40,140 nt of DNA, taken from Bacteroidales bacterium (GTDB lineage: Bacteria; Bacteroidota; Bacteroidia; Bacteroidales; Paludibacteraceae). Location of the stretch: contig JAAYUQ010000044.1 of NCBI GenBank assembly GCA_012517575.1, positions 1 to 40,140 of the forward strand. Direction: 5' to 3'. Positions 7,754-15,608 of this stretch are shown piece after piece; within the stretch, counting starts at the first letter, position 1, and every line of letters begins with the position of its first letter. The position numbers and the translations under genes are program-made. The notes beneath the pieces are model-generated. The model searched no databases, was not told where the DNA came from, and was given only the letters and a program-made list of their open reading frames with translations.

Positions 7754-8665
7754 ATGGATCAACCCAAACTCGAACGCTTGCTCCGGCTGATGAAGATGCT
7801 CACAGCCAATAACTCATTGACTGTCGATGAAATTGCCGACAAATTAGGCATTTCGTCCCGTTCCGTTTACCGCTATATCGACACCTTTCGCGAGGCCGGG
7901 TTCGTCATTAAAAAATCCAACAACTGCCCCAAACTCGACAAATCCTCCCCCTATTTCAAAGACATTAGCCGGCTCATTCACTTTACCGAAGAAGAAGCCT
8001 ATATCCTCAAGTCAGCTATCGAAAGCATTGACGAGAACAACCTGCTCAAGCAAAACCTCAAAAAGAAGCTCTACACCGTTTACGACTACAACATTCTGGC
8101 CGAAACCATTGTAAGCGGAAAGAACGGACGTAATGTCGCTCAATTGGTACAAGCCATTGAAAATAAAAACGCCGTAATCCTAAAAAACTATTCCTCTGCC
8201 CACAGCAACGATATCCGCGATCGATACGTCGAACCTTATGCTTTCACCACCAATTACGTACAAATCTGGAGCTATTGCCCCGAAGAAAACAAAAATAAAC
8301 TCTTCAAAATATCGCGGATTGGCACAGTGGAAATATTACCCGAAACTTGGCAATACGAAGCAGATCACCATGCCGGCTATATCGACATATTCCGCATGAA
8401 CAGCGATCACACCACACCTGTCTCACTCAAACTCAATCTTCATGCAGCGAACCTTTTGGTGGAAGAATTTCCCCTTGCTTCGAAATACCTCACCCAACTT
8501 TCTGAAAATGAATGGATGCTCGTCACCGATGTTTGTTCCATGGATGGCGTCGGGCGTTTCGTGATGGGGCTCCTCGACGATATCGAAATTGTAGAATCAC
8601 CCGAACTCCAAAAATACATTGCCGACCACCTGAAAAATATTCAAAATAATTTCCCATTGTCATAA
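7754..8665 (+). CDS. WYL-domain transcriptional regulator (HTH_11 + WYL)
   Basis: From ATG 7754 this is a 303-residue protein. Residues about 1-60 form a DeoR/HTH_11 winged helix (ERLLRLMKMLTANNSLTVDE...ISSRSVYRYIDTF). Residues about 120-220 form the WYL ligand-sensing domain, and the rest is the WYL C-terminal extension. An upstream in-frame ATG at 7721 would add MKFRRSSNKTT, but it lies inside the AlbA_2 remnant, so 7754 is preferred. WYL regulators often control defence loci (BrxR and CapW are examples), but here the gene is separated from the operon by gene debris, so a regulatory link is only a possibility. Its base composition is visibly more GC-rich than the operon upstream. The stop codon lies inside a 17-bp core repeated twice downstream. 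Confidence 0.9.
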   Translation: MDQPKLERLLRLMKMLTANNSLTVDEIADKLGISSRSVYRYIDTFREAGFVIKKSNNCPKLDKSSPYFKDISRLIHFTEEEAYILKSAIESIDENNLLKQNLKKKLYTVYDYNILAETIVSGKNGRNVAQLVQAIENKNAVILKNYSSAHSNDIRDRYVEPYAFTTNYVQIWSYCPEENKNKLFKISRIGTVEILPETWQYEADHHAGYIDIFRMNSDHTTPVSLKLNLHAANLLVEEFPLASKYLTQLSENEWMLVTDVCSMDGVGRFVMGLLDDIEIVESPELQKYIADHLKNIQNNFPLS

Positions 8666-8671
8666 GTTGTC
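8655..8671 (+). repeat. Core repeat copy 1, spanning the WYL stop codon
   Basis: CATTGTCATAAGTTGTC; identical 17-bp cores occur at 8932-8948 and 9630-9646. This copy contains the last codons and the TAA of the WYL gene, so a recombination at the core would leave that gene intact. Confidence 0.85.
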
Positions 8672-8905
8672 TGTCTTTTGCACTGTCTTTCTTTCCGCCT
8701 TGGACAAAAAGCGTGAAGAAAATTGCCGGAGTGCAGCGGTTAAAAAGCGTCCTTGTTTGACGACCAACGGGAGGAGTTTGGACGCTTTGAGCGGAACGAA
8801 GTCAATTTTTAGCTTTTTATCCACAGCGGCGGCATTTTTTGTTTACTTTTTTTTGCTGAAGAAAAAAAGTAAAAGCCTGTCCGGCTTGAGGACAATAGAA
8901 AAAGA
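8672..8905. other. Intergenic segment after the WYL gene with a strong palindrome; no credible gene
   Basis: Together with its flanks (8666-9012) this is a 347-base stretch without a supported gene. An open frame from 8667 to 8942 exists, but its composition and sequence are not protein-like. It contains a perfect inverted repeat with 12-bp arms, TTTACTTTTTTT at 8842-8853 and its complement at 8862-8873, around an 8-base loop. Such A/T-stem palindromes are common in intergenic repeats of Bacteroidota. Function unknown. Confidence 0.5.
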
Positions 8906-8952
8906 TTGCTTTTATTTAGTACTTTTTTTCTCATTGTCATAAGTTGTCAAAA
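8906..8952 (+). repeat. 47-bp direct repeat, left copy (contains core copy 2)
   Basis: This copy and 9604-9650 differ at one base out of 47 (C at 8922 against T at 9620). The two flank a 651-bp segment that carries one secreted-protein gene and its terminator. The 3' part contains the 17-bp core shared with the end of the WYL gene. Confidence 0.9.
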
Positions 8953-9012
8953 CAAAACTGTTCCTTTGTGCTTTATTTATCTATCTAATAAATCATTTAA
9001 AAAAGTAACAGT

Positions 9013-9549
9013 ATGAAAAAACTAATCTATTCAGTTCTTGCTTTGTTTTTCTGTTTTTCCGCAAGTGCCCAGAATCAAACAAAGGAAAAAGAGTTAAGTA
9101 ATGCAGAAGTATTTTCAGCAAAAGCGGGAACGCTTATGCAAAAAGAATTTGTTGATATTGGGGTCTTAAAGAAATGTAAGATTATGGTTGTATATTTCAC
9201 CGACCTTATTTCAAACACGAAACAATCTGCTTTGAAATTCGAGTACGAATATGTTTCGAGCTATTCCACCGATACTAAAGCTGCTTTACTTGACCCTGAT
9301 GAAGTAGAGGGTTTAATGAAATCAATAAAGATAATGCAGGACAAAGTTTTCCCTACTACACCAACCAACTACACCGAAGTATATTATCGAAGTCGTGGCG
9401 GATTTGAAGGTGGCTGTTTCACAAGTAAAAATACTTGGTCAAGCTATCTTAAGCTTGAAAAATACGATAGCAAAAGTTATGTGTGGCTTAATATTGATGA
9501 TTTGGCTATCCTCTATGCTTATCTTGAACAGGCAAAAGCTAAACTGTAA
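9013..9549 (+). CDS. Secreted hypothetical protein
   Basis: A 178-residue protein with a clear signal peptide (MKKLIYSVLALFFCFSASAQ, cleavage after SAQ), so it is exported to the periplasm. The mature part has mixed alpha/beta character with many aromatic residues (FEYEYVSSY, TEVYYRSRGGFEGG); I recognise no named domain. It resembles small secreted Bacteroidota proteins of unknown function. It is the only gene in a segment bounded by 47-bp direct repeats and is followed by its own intrinsic terminator, so it looks like a self-contained cassette. Confidence 0.75.
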   Translation: MKKLIYSVLALFFCFSASAQNQTKEKELSNAEVFSAKAGTLMQKEFVDIGVLKKCKIMVVYFTDLISNTKQSALKFEYEYVSSYSTDTKAALLDPDEVEGLMKSIKIMQDKVFPTTPTNYTEVYYRSRGGFEGGCFTSKNTWSSYLKLEKYDSKSYVWLNIDDLAILYAYLEQAKAKL

Positions 9550-9570
9550 ATACATATAGATCTTACATTT

Positions 9571-9605
9571 CAATTTCCCGAAGTCATAGAACTTCGGGAA
9601 ATTTT
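9571..9605 (+). terminator. Intrinsic terminator after the secreted-protein gene
   Basis: AATTTCCCGAAGT and its complement ACTTCGGGAAATT form a 13-bp stem around a short loop, followed by TTTTG. It lies just before the right 47-bp repeat. Confidence 0.8.
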
Positions 9606-9650
9606 GCTTTTATTTAGTATTTTTTTTCTCATTGTCATAAGTTGTCAAAA
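9604..9650 (+). repeat. 47-bp direct repeat, right copy (contains core copy 3)
   Basis: 46 of 47 bases match 8906-8952. The core CATTGTCATAAGTTGTC is at 9630-9646. Recombination between the two 47-bp copies would excise the secreted-protein gene and leave one copy. Confidence 0.9.
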
Positions 9651-9691
9651 ACTCCCCGTTTCTTTATTCCTTCATTTTAATATCAAGCGTT

Positions 9692-10027
9692 ATGAAGACA
9701 AAAAAAAGACATTACCTTAATTTTGACATTGCAGGCTTCTCCTATTGGGAGGGATGCTTGGTTTTCAATGAATTGAAAATCGGCACAGAGCTTACACTCA
9801 TGAGGGAAGAAGACAACAAGTTCGACCCCTATGCCGTAGCCATTTACTACAGAGAATCCAAACTTGGATTTATTCCCCGCAACGCCAACCACGAAATCAG
9901 CAAATTTCTGGAACTCGGCCATACAGATTTGTTCGAAGTAAGAATCAATCGCATAACCGCCGATGCTCAACCCGAAAGTCAAGTAGGTGTGATTGTGTAT
10001 ATCAAGCCGGTGAAGGTTGAAGTATAG
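9692..10027 (+). CDS. Stand-alone HIRAN-domain protein
   Basis: A 111-residue protein that is almost entirely a HIRAN domain: the hydrophobic start DIAGFSYWEG, then LTLMREEDNKFDPYAVAIYY, then KLGFIPRNANHEISKFLELG. In eukaryotic HLTF the HIRAN domain binds 3' single-stranded DNA ends. Bacterial stand-alone versions are small, often near repair or mobile genes, and their role is uncertain. There is no signal peptide, so it is probably cytoplasmic. The gene begins just downstream of the 47-bp repeat and is 53 bases before the next gene, so the two may be co-transcribed. Confidence 0.85.
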   Translation: MKTKKRHYLNFDIAGFSYWEGCLVFNELKIGTELTLMREEDNKFDPYAVAIYYRESKLGFIPRNANHEISKFLELGHTDLFEVRINRITADAQPESQVGVIVYIKPVKVEV

Positions 10028-10080
10028 AATACCACCTAAAAGGGTTTCAGAACCTGTTAGATGTAAATGGAAAACTGAAA

Positions 10081-10836
10081 ATGAGCAAAGACCGAAACAT
10101 AAAATTATTTAGGGCTGCATTTTATGCGGATTTGGATGTGCTCCAAAAAATAATTGTAAATAAAACTGATCTACGAGTGGAAATTCCAATACCCAAGGGA
10201 GATTATAAAATGTTTTGGCATAAGTCATATGTTGAAATTGATGTTTTGGACATATTGAATTGGGCTGCATTCGGATTTTACGAATACACAGACGAGGAAA
10301 GAATATGTCGAAGGATGTATGATGCAAAGAATATTCAAATTTTGAATGATTGCATAAACCCTTCTGAATATTACAATAAAGTAATCAAATGTATTGTCTG
10401 GGTATGTGATAAGTTTAGTATAAACAATTTTCAGATTAAAGATTATTCCCGTTTCAGACTTCTAAGACATGCGCTTTTTGATGATGAAAATTGGTTGGAT
10501 GAAGATGAGATGAAAGAGGCTTTAGAAAAAGGATATAGGGAAATTGACCTGAATCTGATGAATGAGGCTGAAAAGGGCAATGGTATTTCCTGTTATAATT
10601 TAGTTCAAAAAGGGGCTGACTATAACATTGATCCTATTGACTATACGGATGAAAGCACTATTGTCGATATTTTAGATGGAGATATGTCTTTTCATATATT
10701 GAAAATGATTAGCTACTTGTCGGAAAGAGAAAAATGGGATGAATCAGATACTTATCATATGCTTTCAAGCTTATATCAGGTCGGCGTCAGCAATTATATT
10801 TTGGATATTGTAATGACCGATAAAGCACGATTTTAA
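10081..10836 (+). CDS. Unrecognised 251-residue cytoplasmic protein
   Basis: The protein is soluble, acidic and rich in tryptophan and tyrosine, with no signal peptide or transmembrane segment. Stretches such as LFRAAFYADLDVLQKII near the N-terminus and AEKGNGISCYNLVQKGADYN at about 162-181 look like weak ankyrin-type helix pairs, as seen in immunity or cytoplasmic scaffold proteins, but the repeats are too degenerate to call. It is AT-rich like the defence operon. Function unknown. It ends at a TAA followed directly by a hairpin and, 70 bases on, an intrinsic terminator. Confidence 0.65.
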   Translation: MSKDRNIKLFRAAFYADLDVLQKIIVNKTDLRVEIPIPKGDYKMFWHKSYVEIDVLDILNWAAFGFYEYTDEERICRRMYDAKNIQILNDCINPSEYYNKVIKCIVWVCDKFSINNFQIKDYSRFRLLRHALFDDENWLDEDEMKEALEKGYREIDLNLMNEAEKGNGISCYNLVQKGADYNIDPIDYTDESTIVDILDGDMSFHILKMISYLSEREKWDESDTYHMLSSLYQVGVSNYILDIVMTDKARF

Positions 10837-10863
10837 ATGTTTTTGGCTCACCTGCAAAAACAT
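10837..10863 (+). other. Hairpin directly after the stop of the 251-residue protein gene
   Basis: ATGTTTTTG at 10837-10845 pairs with CAAAAACAT at 10855-10863 across a 9-base loop. No T-run follows, so it may be a 3'-end stabiliser rather than a terminator. Confidence 0.5.
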
Positions 10864-10907
10864 GTGTTCGCAAAAAAAGAAAAGCATCTTTGTTAAAACA
10901 TTTGGGT

Positions 10908-10941
10908 TGCCTCTTGTCCATCAATCAGGAGGCATTTTTTT
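10908..10941 (+). terminator. Intrinsic terminator
   Basis: TGCCTC (10908-10913) pairs with GAGGCA (10929-10934) and is followed by seven T residues. It ends the HIRAN/251-residue transcription unit. The rest of 10837-11233 holds only this, the preceding hairpin and the promoter of the next gene. Confidence 0.7.
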
Positions 10942-11132
10942 ATTTTTCGCCCTGCCAGTTTTTCCGTAAAAATCATGTTTCTAATAAAGAAAAAACTCGT
11001 AATTTTGAAGAATGTTTATCTTAACGAGCTCAAGATGTAGTTGATTTGAAATAGATCTTGAAGTTCCCAACAAATTGTACAACACTGGCGCTTTTATTCA
11101 AAATTCAACAGCAGAATATTTCATCAATAAAA

Positions 11133-11164
11133 ATTGCACGAGATAAACAAAAACGATAATTTTG
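11133..11164 (+). promoter_or_regulatory. Bacteroidota promoter of the aldo/keto reductase gene
   Basis: ATTG at 11133-11136, a 20-base spacer, and TAATTTTG at 11157-11164 match the group's -33/-7 consensus (TTTG, TAnnTTTG). The gene starts 69 bases downstream. Confidence 0.65.
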
Positions 11165-11233
11165 TGTTGAATTAATAGCAATCGGTATTTTTCAAACCAG
11201 TATCGACAAAAACAATTAAAAACCAACCTCAAT

Positions 11234-12235
11234 ATGTCGCAATCATCTTATTCTCCCCATCCCGAACGCTATCAACATTCCGTCGGATACCGCTTTTGCG
11301 GAAAAAGTGGACTGAAGTTACCGCAAATTTCACTTGGCTTGTGGCACAATTTTGGAGATGTTGACAATACGGCCGAAGCCGAAAAAATGATTCAGTTTGC
11401 CTTTGACAACGGTATTACACATTTCGATTTGGCTAACAATTACGGAACACCTGCCGGCAGCGCCGAAACAAATTTTGGAAAAATACTGAAAAAAAACTTT
11501 GCTTCTCATCGCGATGAAATGGTTATCAGCACCAAAGCGGGACATGAGATGTGGCCGGGCCCATATGGTGATGGCGGTTCGCGAAAATATCTGATAAGCA
11601 GTCTTCATCAAAGTCTGAAAAGAATGAATCTGGATTACGTGGATATTTTCTACTCACACCGATACGATCCCAACACACCTCTTGAGGAAACTATGGGAGC
11701 TCTTTCCGATATGGTAAAACAGGGAAAAGCTCTTTATATTGGCCTTTCAAAATATCCTGAAGACAAGGCTCGAGAAGCATTTAGAATTTTACGTGAAAAA
11801 GGAACGCCCTGTCTGATTTATCAGGATCGATACAACATTTTCAGCCGCAACATTGAAAATTCACATTTCCCGCTATTGAAAGAACACGGAATTGGTTTTA
11901 TCGCTTTTTCTCCCCTGGCTCAGGGCATCCTCACCGAGAAATATTTACATGGAATTCCTGAACATTCCAGAGCTGCCCTTTCCTACGGCTTTTTACAAAA
12001 ATCGCAAATCACGCCCGAAGTGTTGGCCAAAGTAGAAGAACTAAACCGGATGGCTCAGCGCAGAGGTCAAACTATGGCACAAATGGCGCTGGCTTGGTGT
12101 TTAAGAACTCCCGACGTCAATTCTGTAATTATTGGTGCCAGTTCGGTAAATCAAATTCAAGAAAACATTGATGCATTGAAAAATATATCATTCACTGACG
12201 ACGAACTCTGGAGAATTGGTGAATTGGGAGCATAG
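11234..12235 (+). CDS. yghZ: Aldo/keto reductase, YghZ (L-glyceraldehyde 3-phosphate reductase) type
   Basis: A 333-residue TIM-barrel NADPH-dependent oxidoreductase. The catalytic tetrad is visible: D65 and Y70 (THFDLANNYG), K101 (ISTKAG) and H142 (DIFYSHR). The long matches to E. coli YghZ/Gpr (YRFCGKSGL, LGLWHNFG, MWPGPYGDGGSRKYL, SLKRMNLDYVDIFYSHR) place it in that subfamily, which reduces L-glyceraldehyde 3-phosphate and methylglyoxal. It is probably cytoplasmic and protective against reactive triose products. It is monocistronic or co-transcribed with the lipoprotein gene 45 bases downstream. It has its own TAnnTTTG promoter. Confidence 0.93.
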   Translation: MSQSSYSPHPERYQHSVGYRFCGKSGLKLPQISLGLWHNFGDVDNTAEAEKMIQFAFDNGITHFDLANNYGTPAGSAETNFGKILKKNFASHRDEMVISTKAGHEMWPGPYGDGGSRKYLISSLHQSLKRMNLDYVDIFYSHRYDPNTPLEETMGALSDMVKQGKALYIGLSKYPEDKAREAFRILREKGTPCLIYQDRYNIFSRNIENSHFPLLKEHGIGFIAFSPLAQGILTEKYLHGIPEHSRAALSYGFLQKSQITPEVLAKVEELNRMAQRRGQTMAQMALAWCLRTPDVNSVIIGASSVNQIQENIDALKNISFTDDELWRIGELGA

Positions 12236-12280
12236 TTCACAGACAATACACGTGTTTTATTCGGAAATCAAAACTGCAAA

Positions 12281-12730
12281 ATGAATTTTTTCAAGATATT
12301 CATTGTTTTTCTAATTATCACTGGAGTCTCCGCAGGCTGCGATAATACTTCCGAATCATCTATTCCCGATGCTCCGGTAAATTTGCAACTCAACATGCTC
12401 GTCGCACCCTACAATACGTTTAATACGCCCAATTCGTATATAATTTACGACAAACGCAAAAACGAAATCGACAGAATTGGCTACGGAGGAATTTTACTTT
12501 ATATAGATTACGAAGGGAAATATTGCGCTTTCGACTTGACCTGTCCTTATGAAGTAAGTCCAAATGTTCGCGTTTCACCAAATGATGAAGGAAAAGCGGT
12601 ATGCGATAAATGTGGAAGTGTTTTTGAACTGCTTTACGGTATAGGAGCACCTATTTCGGGACCCGCCAAAGAACCACTGAAACGCTATCGTGTTGTGCTG
12701 TCAAACAATTGGCTTTACGTTACAAACTAA
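12281..12730 (+). CDS. Rieske-like lipoprotein without the histidine ligands
   Basis: A 149-residue protein with a lipoprotein signal peptide (ITGVSAGC lipobox, Cys19), so it should be membrane-anchored. The C-terminal half has the outline of a Rieske domain: a CAFDLTCPYE segment where the CxH pair should be, then VCDKCGSVFEL in place of CxxHGSxF, then the late Rieske pattern GAPISGPAKEPLKRYRV. Both histidine ligands are absent and four cysteines (CxxxxxC and CxxC) remain, so a normal [2Fe-2S] Rieske cluster cannot form; a zinc or rubredoxin-like site is possible. Similar small lipoproteins occur in Bacteroidales. Function unknown. Confidence 0.75.
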   Translation: MNFFKIFIVFLIITGVSAGCDNTSESSIPDAPVNLQLNMLVAPYNTFNTPNSYIIYDKRKNEIDRIGYGGILLYIDYEGKYCAFDLTCPYEVSPNVRVSPNDEGKAVCDKCGSVFELLYGIGAPISGPAKEPLKRYRVVLSNNWLYVTN

Positions 12731-12747
12731 AAATCAGCCGTTTTTGA

Positions 12748-13845
12748 TTATTCCCAATTTTTTTGGCTGGAAAAAACACCTGAAAAAGCCGTAATCACAA
12801 CATAAAATGGATAAATCAGCGAAAGCAGAAAAGCATAAAACCAAACATTACGTAAACCGAAAAATTTTCTGACGGAATAAAGAAAAAAACTGTCAATCAA
12901 GTATTTTAAAACAAAAAAAACAAAAAAATACGTCCACATCGTAGGCGTTATCAAAGACAAAACAAAAAAACACAACAGACTAAAATTCGTCAAAAAAACC
13001 AATAAAGCAACTGCAATTATGTCTTTGTCGCGATAAGCAGAAAATTTGGAACTCCATCGCTTGCGTTGACGAAAAAATGTGCTCAGATTCTCAGCAACTT
13101 TTGTTTCTACCATCGCCAAAGTCGATTTTAAAAATCTGATTTCTCCTTTGCTATTTTTCACACTCTCCAACAAAAACATATCATCTCCCGAAAGCAATTC
13201 ATTATGAAGATCATTTACGTGAATCGAATAAATCTTTTTTGGAAAAGCAAGATTTGCTCCATTACACAAAATTGGTTTTCCAAAAGCTGCTGCTCCTGCT
13301 CCGGAAGCCGCCAAACTGGCAAATTCCAATTTCTGGAGCTGTTGAAAAATTTTTAAATTACTTTTCAGTTCAACAGGAGCGATGATTAAATCGGGATGAA
13401 AGTGCCAATAAAAATTGCAAATAGTTTCCACCCAATTTTTTCGAGGCTCACAGTCGGCATCGGTCGTAATGATCAGTTCTCCGGAGGCAATATCTACCGC
13501 TTCCTGCAATGCATGTTTCTTTCCTTTCAGCTCCGATTGAAAATATTTAACTTTCTGAAACCTTGAGCAAAATTCTTGCATGATTTTATAGGTTCCATCC
13601 GTCGAATGATCGTCAACCATAACAAGTTCATAATCTGAATGTGTCTGACACAAAAGAGCTGAAAGCAACTGAGGAATTTTTTCTTCTTCATTGTGACAGC
13701 ATACCACTATTGAAACAGAAATCTTTTTTTGTTCAAAATGATGTGAAGGCTCAAATTCAGGCAATTTTTCCCAACTCACAGTGAACGTAATCACCATAAT
13801 CAGATAAAATAAAAGGAGAACAGAAGCGATAAGGACAAAAATCAT
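12748..13845 (-). CDS. Family 2 glycosyltransferase, membrane-bound
   Basis: A 365-residue protein with an N-terminal transmembrane helix (about 3-22), a cytoplasmic GT-A domain and three C-terminal membrane helices (about 275-350). Motifs seen: IVVCCHNEEEKIPQLLSALL, VDDHSTDGT, the metal-binding TTDADCEP, GDDMFLLE and QRKRW (the QxxRW motif of processive GT2 enzymes). It probably adds sugars to a lipid-linked or surface polysaccharide; the substrate cannot be told. It converges with the Rieske-like gene (17 bases between stops). A TACTTTTG -7 element lies just upstream. Confidence 0.88.
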   Translation of the reverse strand: MIFVLIASVLLLFYLIMVITFTVSWEKLPEFEPSHHFEQKKISVSIVVCCHNEEEKIPQLLSALLCQTHSDYELVMVDDHSTDGTYKIMQEFCSRFQKVKYFQSELKGKKHALQEAVDIASGELIITTDADCEPRKNWVETICNFYWHFHPDLIIAPVELKSNLKIFQQLQKLEFASLAASGAGAAAFGKPILCNGANLAFPKKIYSIHVNDLHNELLSGDDMFLLESVKNSKGEIRFLKSTLAMVETKVAENLSTFFRQRKRWSSKFSAYRDKDIIAVALLVFLTNFSLLCFFVLSLITPTMWTYFFVFFVLKYLIDSFFLYSVRKFFGLRNVWFYAFLLSLIYPFYVVITAFSGVFSSQKNWE

Positions 13846-13863
13846 TTTTCAAAAAAGTTTTCT

Positions 13864-13893
13864 CAAAAGTACATTTTAATTCTCAATTTCAAT
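13864..13893 (-). promoter_or_regulatory. Promoter of the glycosyltransferase gene
   Basis: On the minus strand, ATTG (13893-13890), an 18-base spacer and TACTTTTG (13871-13864) fit the Bacteroidota consensus; the predicted leader is about 13 bases. The spacer is slightly short. Confidence 0.45.
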
Positions 13894-13939
13894 ACCTGAT
13901 AAAAAACAGAACAAAGCATCAATAAAGAATGTATGGAAA

Positions 13940-13976
13940 TAAAAAAGCTGCTTCCAAACCATGTCAAAAGCAGCTG
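13940..13976 (-). terminator. Intrinsic terminator of the Fur-family gene
   Basis: On the minus strand AGCTGCTT (13975-13968) pairs with AAGCAGCT (13953-13946) around a 14-base loop and is followed by TTTTTT. It isolates the regulator gene from the glycosyltransferase. Confidence 0.75.
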
Positions 13977-14040
13977 TAAATCTAATTGATTCTTCTAATC
14001 TGTAAAACTTCTCGAATTCAGATAACGCTAATTAAAATAT

Positions 14041-14460
14041 TTAATTTGATGAACAATTATTGCAAACGCCATAATAAAACACTTCAACAGAATCAGCCTT
14101 AAAGTTTTCATTTTTGGGCAATTGCAAAACTTCAGGATTAACATCAAAGACATCATAAACCTTTCCGCACTGTTGACAAATAAAATGAGCGTGTGGAGTT
14201 GTATCTACATCATAGCGGGCATTTTTTTCGTCAATGGTCAACATACGGGCAGCTCCCCTTTCTATGAAAATATTGAGCGTGTTGTAAACAGTTGTTTTTG
14301 AAAGTGTCGGCATTGAAGGACTTAAAGCCGAAAAAATTTCATCAACCGTTGGATGCGTTCTGTTGTTCAACAGATAATCCATGACAGCTGTCCGTTGAAC
14401 CGATGGTTTAATGGAATGCTGAATGAGATATTGTTGTGAATAGGCAATAGAATAATACAT
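14041..14460 (-). CDS. Fur/PerR-family metal- or peroxide-responsive repressor
   Basis: A 139-residue Fur-family protein from ATG 14460. An N-terminal winged helix (KPSVQRTAVMDYLLNNRTHPTV...SKTTVYNTLNIF) binds DNA. The dimerisation half has the HAHFICQQCGKVYDV motif and a C-terminal CNNC, giving the CxxC...CxxC structural zinc site. The lack of the long His-rich Fur tail and overall brevity favour PerR-like peroxide sensing, but Fur or Zur cannot be excluded. A TTG at 14490 would add 10 residues, but it lies upstream of the predicted -7 box, so it would not be transcribed. Flanked by terminators on both sides, so monocistronic. Confidence 0.9.
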   Translation of the reverse strand: MYYSIAYSQQYLIQHSIKPSVQRTAVMDYLLNNRTHPTVDEIFSALSPSMPTLSKTTVYNTLNIFIERGAARMLTIDEKNARYDVDTTPHAHFICQQCGKVYDVFDVNPEVLQLPKNENFKADSVEVFYYGVCNNCSSN

Positions 14461-14479
14461 GATAATTTTTTTTTTCCTG

Positions 14480-14511
14480 CAAAGATACAATATACCATTG
14501 ATAATGACAAG
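14480..14511 (-). promoter_or_regulatory. Promoter of the Fur-family gene
   Basis: On the minus strand CTTG (14511-14508), a 20-base spacer and TATCTTTG (14487-14480). The expected transcription start is about 14 bases before ATG 14460. A TGATAATGA half-site inside the spacer could be an autoregulatory Fur-type box, but there is no clear second half. Confidence 0.6.
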
Positions 14512-14564
14512 ATTTCAAACTTGAATTAAATTTAAATTTTTCTCGCCTATTCGACCTGCCGTTT

Positions 14565-14606
14565 AAAAAAATTAAAAGGTTATGACCGTTGTCGTGCCAT
14601 AACCTT
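14565..14606 (-). terminator. Intrinsic terminator of mdh
   Basis: On the minus strand AAGGTTATG (14606-14598) pairs with CATAACCTT (14584-14576) around a 13-base loop, followed by a T-rich run. Confidence 0.8.
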
Positions 14607-14628
14607 AAAAATAAAGAAAAAAACAAAA

Positions 14629-15570
14629 TTATATTACACCCAAATCCTTAAGCATGGCATTGGTTACGCGCACACTTTCTGCACTCTTTTTGAAAAGTTC
14701 CTTTTCCTCTGCGTTCAGGTGGTAGTCAAGAATTTGTTCTGCACCATTCTTTCCGATCAATACCGGCACACCCAGACAAATATCACTTTGTCCGTATTCT
14801 CCTTCGAGATAGATAGAGCAGGGAATTACTTTCTTTTCATCATGAATAATGGCTTCAACCAGATATGCTGCGGCAGCTCCCGGAGCGTACCAGGCAGAAG
14901 TTCCCAACATTTTGGTAATGGTTGCTCCACCCAGCATCGTATCAGAAACAATCTTATCCAATGTATCTTTATCGAGTAATTCGGTAACAGGGCGACATTT
15001 ATAAGAAGCATAACGCACCAAAGGAATCATGGAAGTATCGCCATGCGCACCGATAACAAGACCTTCTATTTCGTTGGGATTGGCATTCAATGCTTTGCTT
15101 AAATAACATTTGAAACGAGCTGTATCCAATGTTCCTCCCATTCCAATTACCTTATTGCGCGGAAGTCCTGCAATTTTACAGGTAAGATAAGCCATTGTAT
15201 CCATTGGATTGCTCACAATCACCAGAATGGCATTGGGAGAATAACGCAATACATTTTCTACAACGCCTTTTATGATACCGGCATTCACATCAATCAATTC
15301 TTCACGCGTCATGCCAGGTTTGCGTGGCACCCCCGAAGTAATAACAACAACATCTGAATCGGCTGTTTTTTCGTAATCATTGGTACAGCCGGTAATTTTT
15401 GTATTAAAATGAAGCAAGGTAGCAGTCTGAGTCATATCCAAGGCTTTGCCTTCTGCCACGCCTTCTTTTACATCCAGCATCACCACTTCGTCGGCTATTT
15501 GACGAAATGCGAGTACGTTTACACAAGTTGCGCCAACATTTCCGGCGCCCACAACAGTTACTTTTGACAT
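14629..15570 (-). CDS. mdh: Malate dehydrogenase
   Basis: A 313-residue NAD-dependent malate dehydrogenase of the LDH-like type, interconverting malate and oxaloacetate in the TCA or reductive succinate route. The Rossmann motif GAGNVGATC is at 8-16, MLDVKEG follows at about 31, the substrate loop is GVPRKPGMTREEL, and the active-site region is IGAHGDTSM with catalytic histidine in GAHGD. The length is normal and the protein looks complete. It has its own promoter and terminator. The promoter overlaps a perfect 22-bp palindrome, which hints at regulated expression. Confidence 0.95.
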   Translation of the reverse strand: MSKVTVVGAGNVGATCVNVLAFRQIADEVVMLDVKEGVAEGKALDMTQTATLLHFNTKITGCTNDYEKTADSDVVVITSGVPRKPGMTREELIDVNAGIIKGVVENVLRYSPNAILVIVSNPMDTMAYLTCKIAGLPRNKVIGMGGTLDTARFKCYLSKALNANPNEIEGLVIGAHGDTSMIPLVRYASYKCRPVTELLDKDTLDKIVSDTMLGGATITKMLGTSAWYAPGAAAAYLVEAIIHDEKKVIPCSIYLEGEYGQSDICLGVPVLIGKNGAEQILDYHLNAEEKELFKKSAESVRVTNAMLKDLGVI

Positions 15571-15608
15571 ATTTTTTTAGTTTGAATTAATAATCTTAGA
15601 AACGGCTG

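Noticed and set aside
8667-8942. Open frame of 91 codons after the WYL gene
   Set aside because: Starts 1 base after the WYL stop inside a repeat, has no family-like sequence, and spans a 12-bp-arm palindrome and the 47-bp repeat; better seen as non-coding.
14461-14490. TTG start 10 residues upstream for the Fur-family gene
   Set aside because: It lies upstream of the predicted -7 box and transcription start; ATG 14460 fits better.
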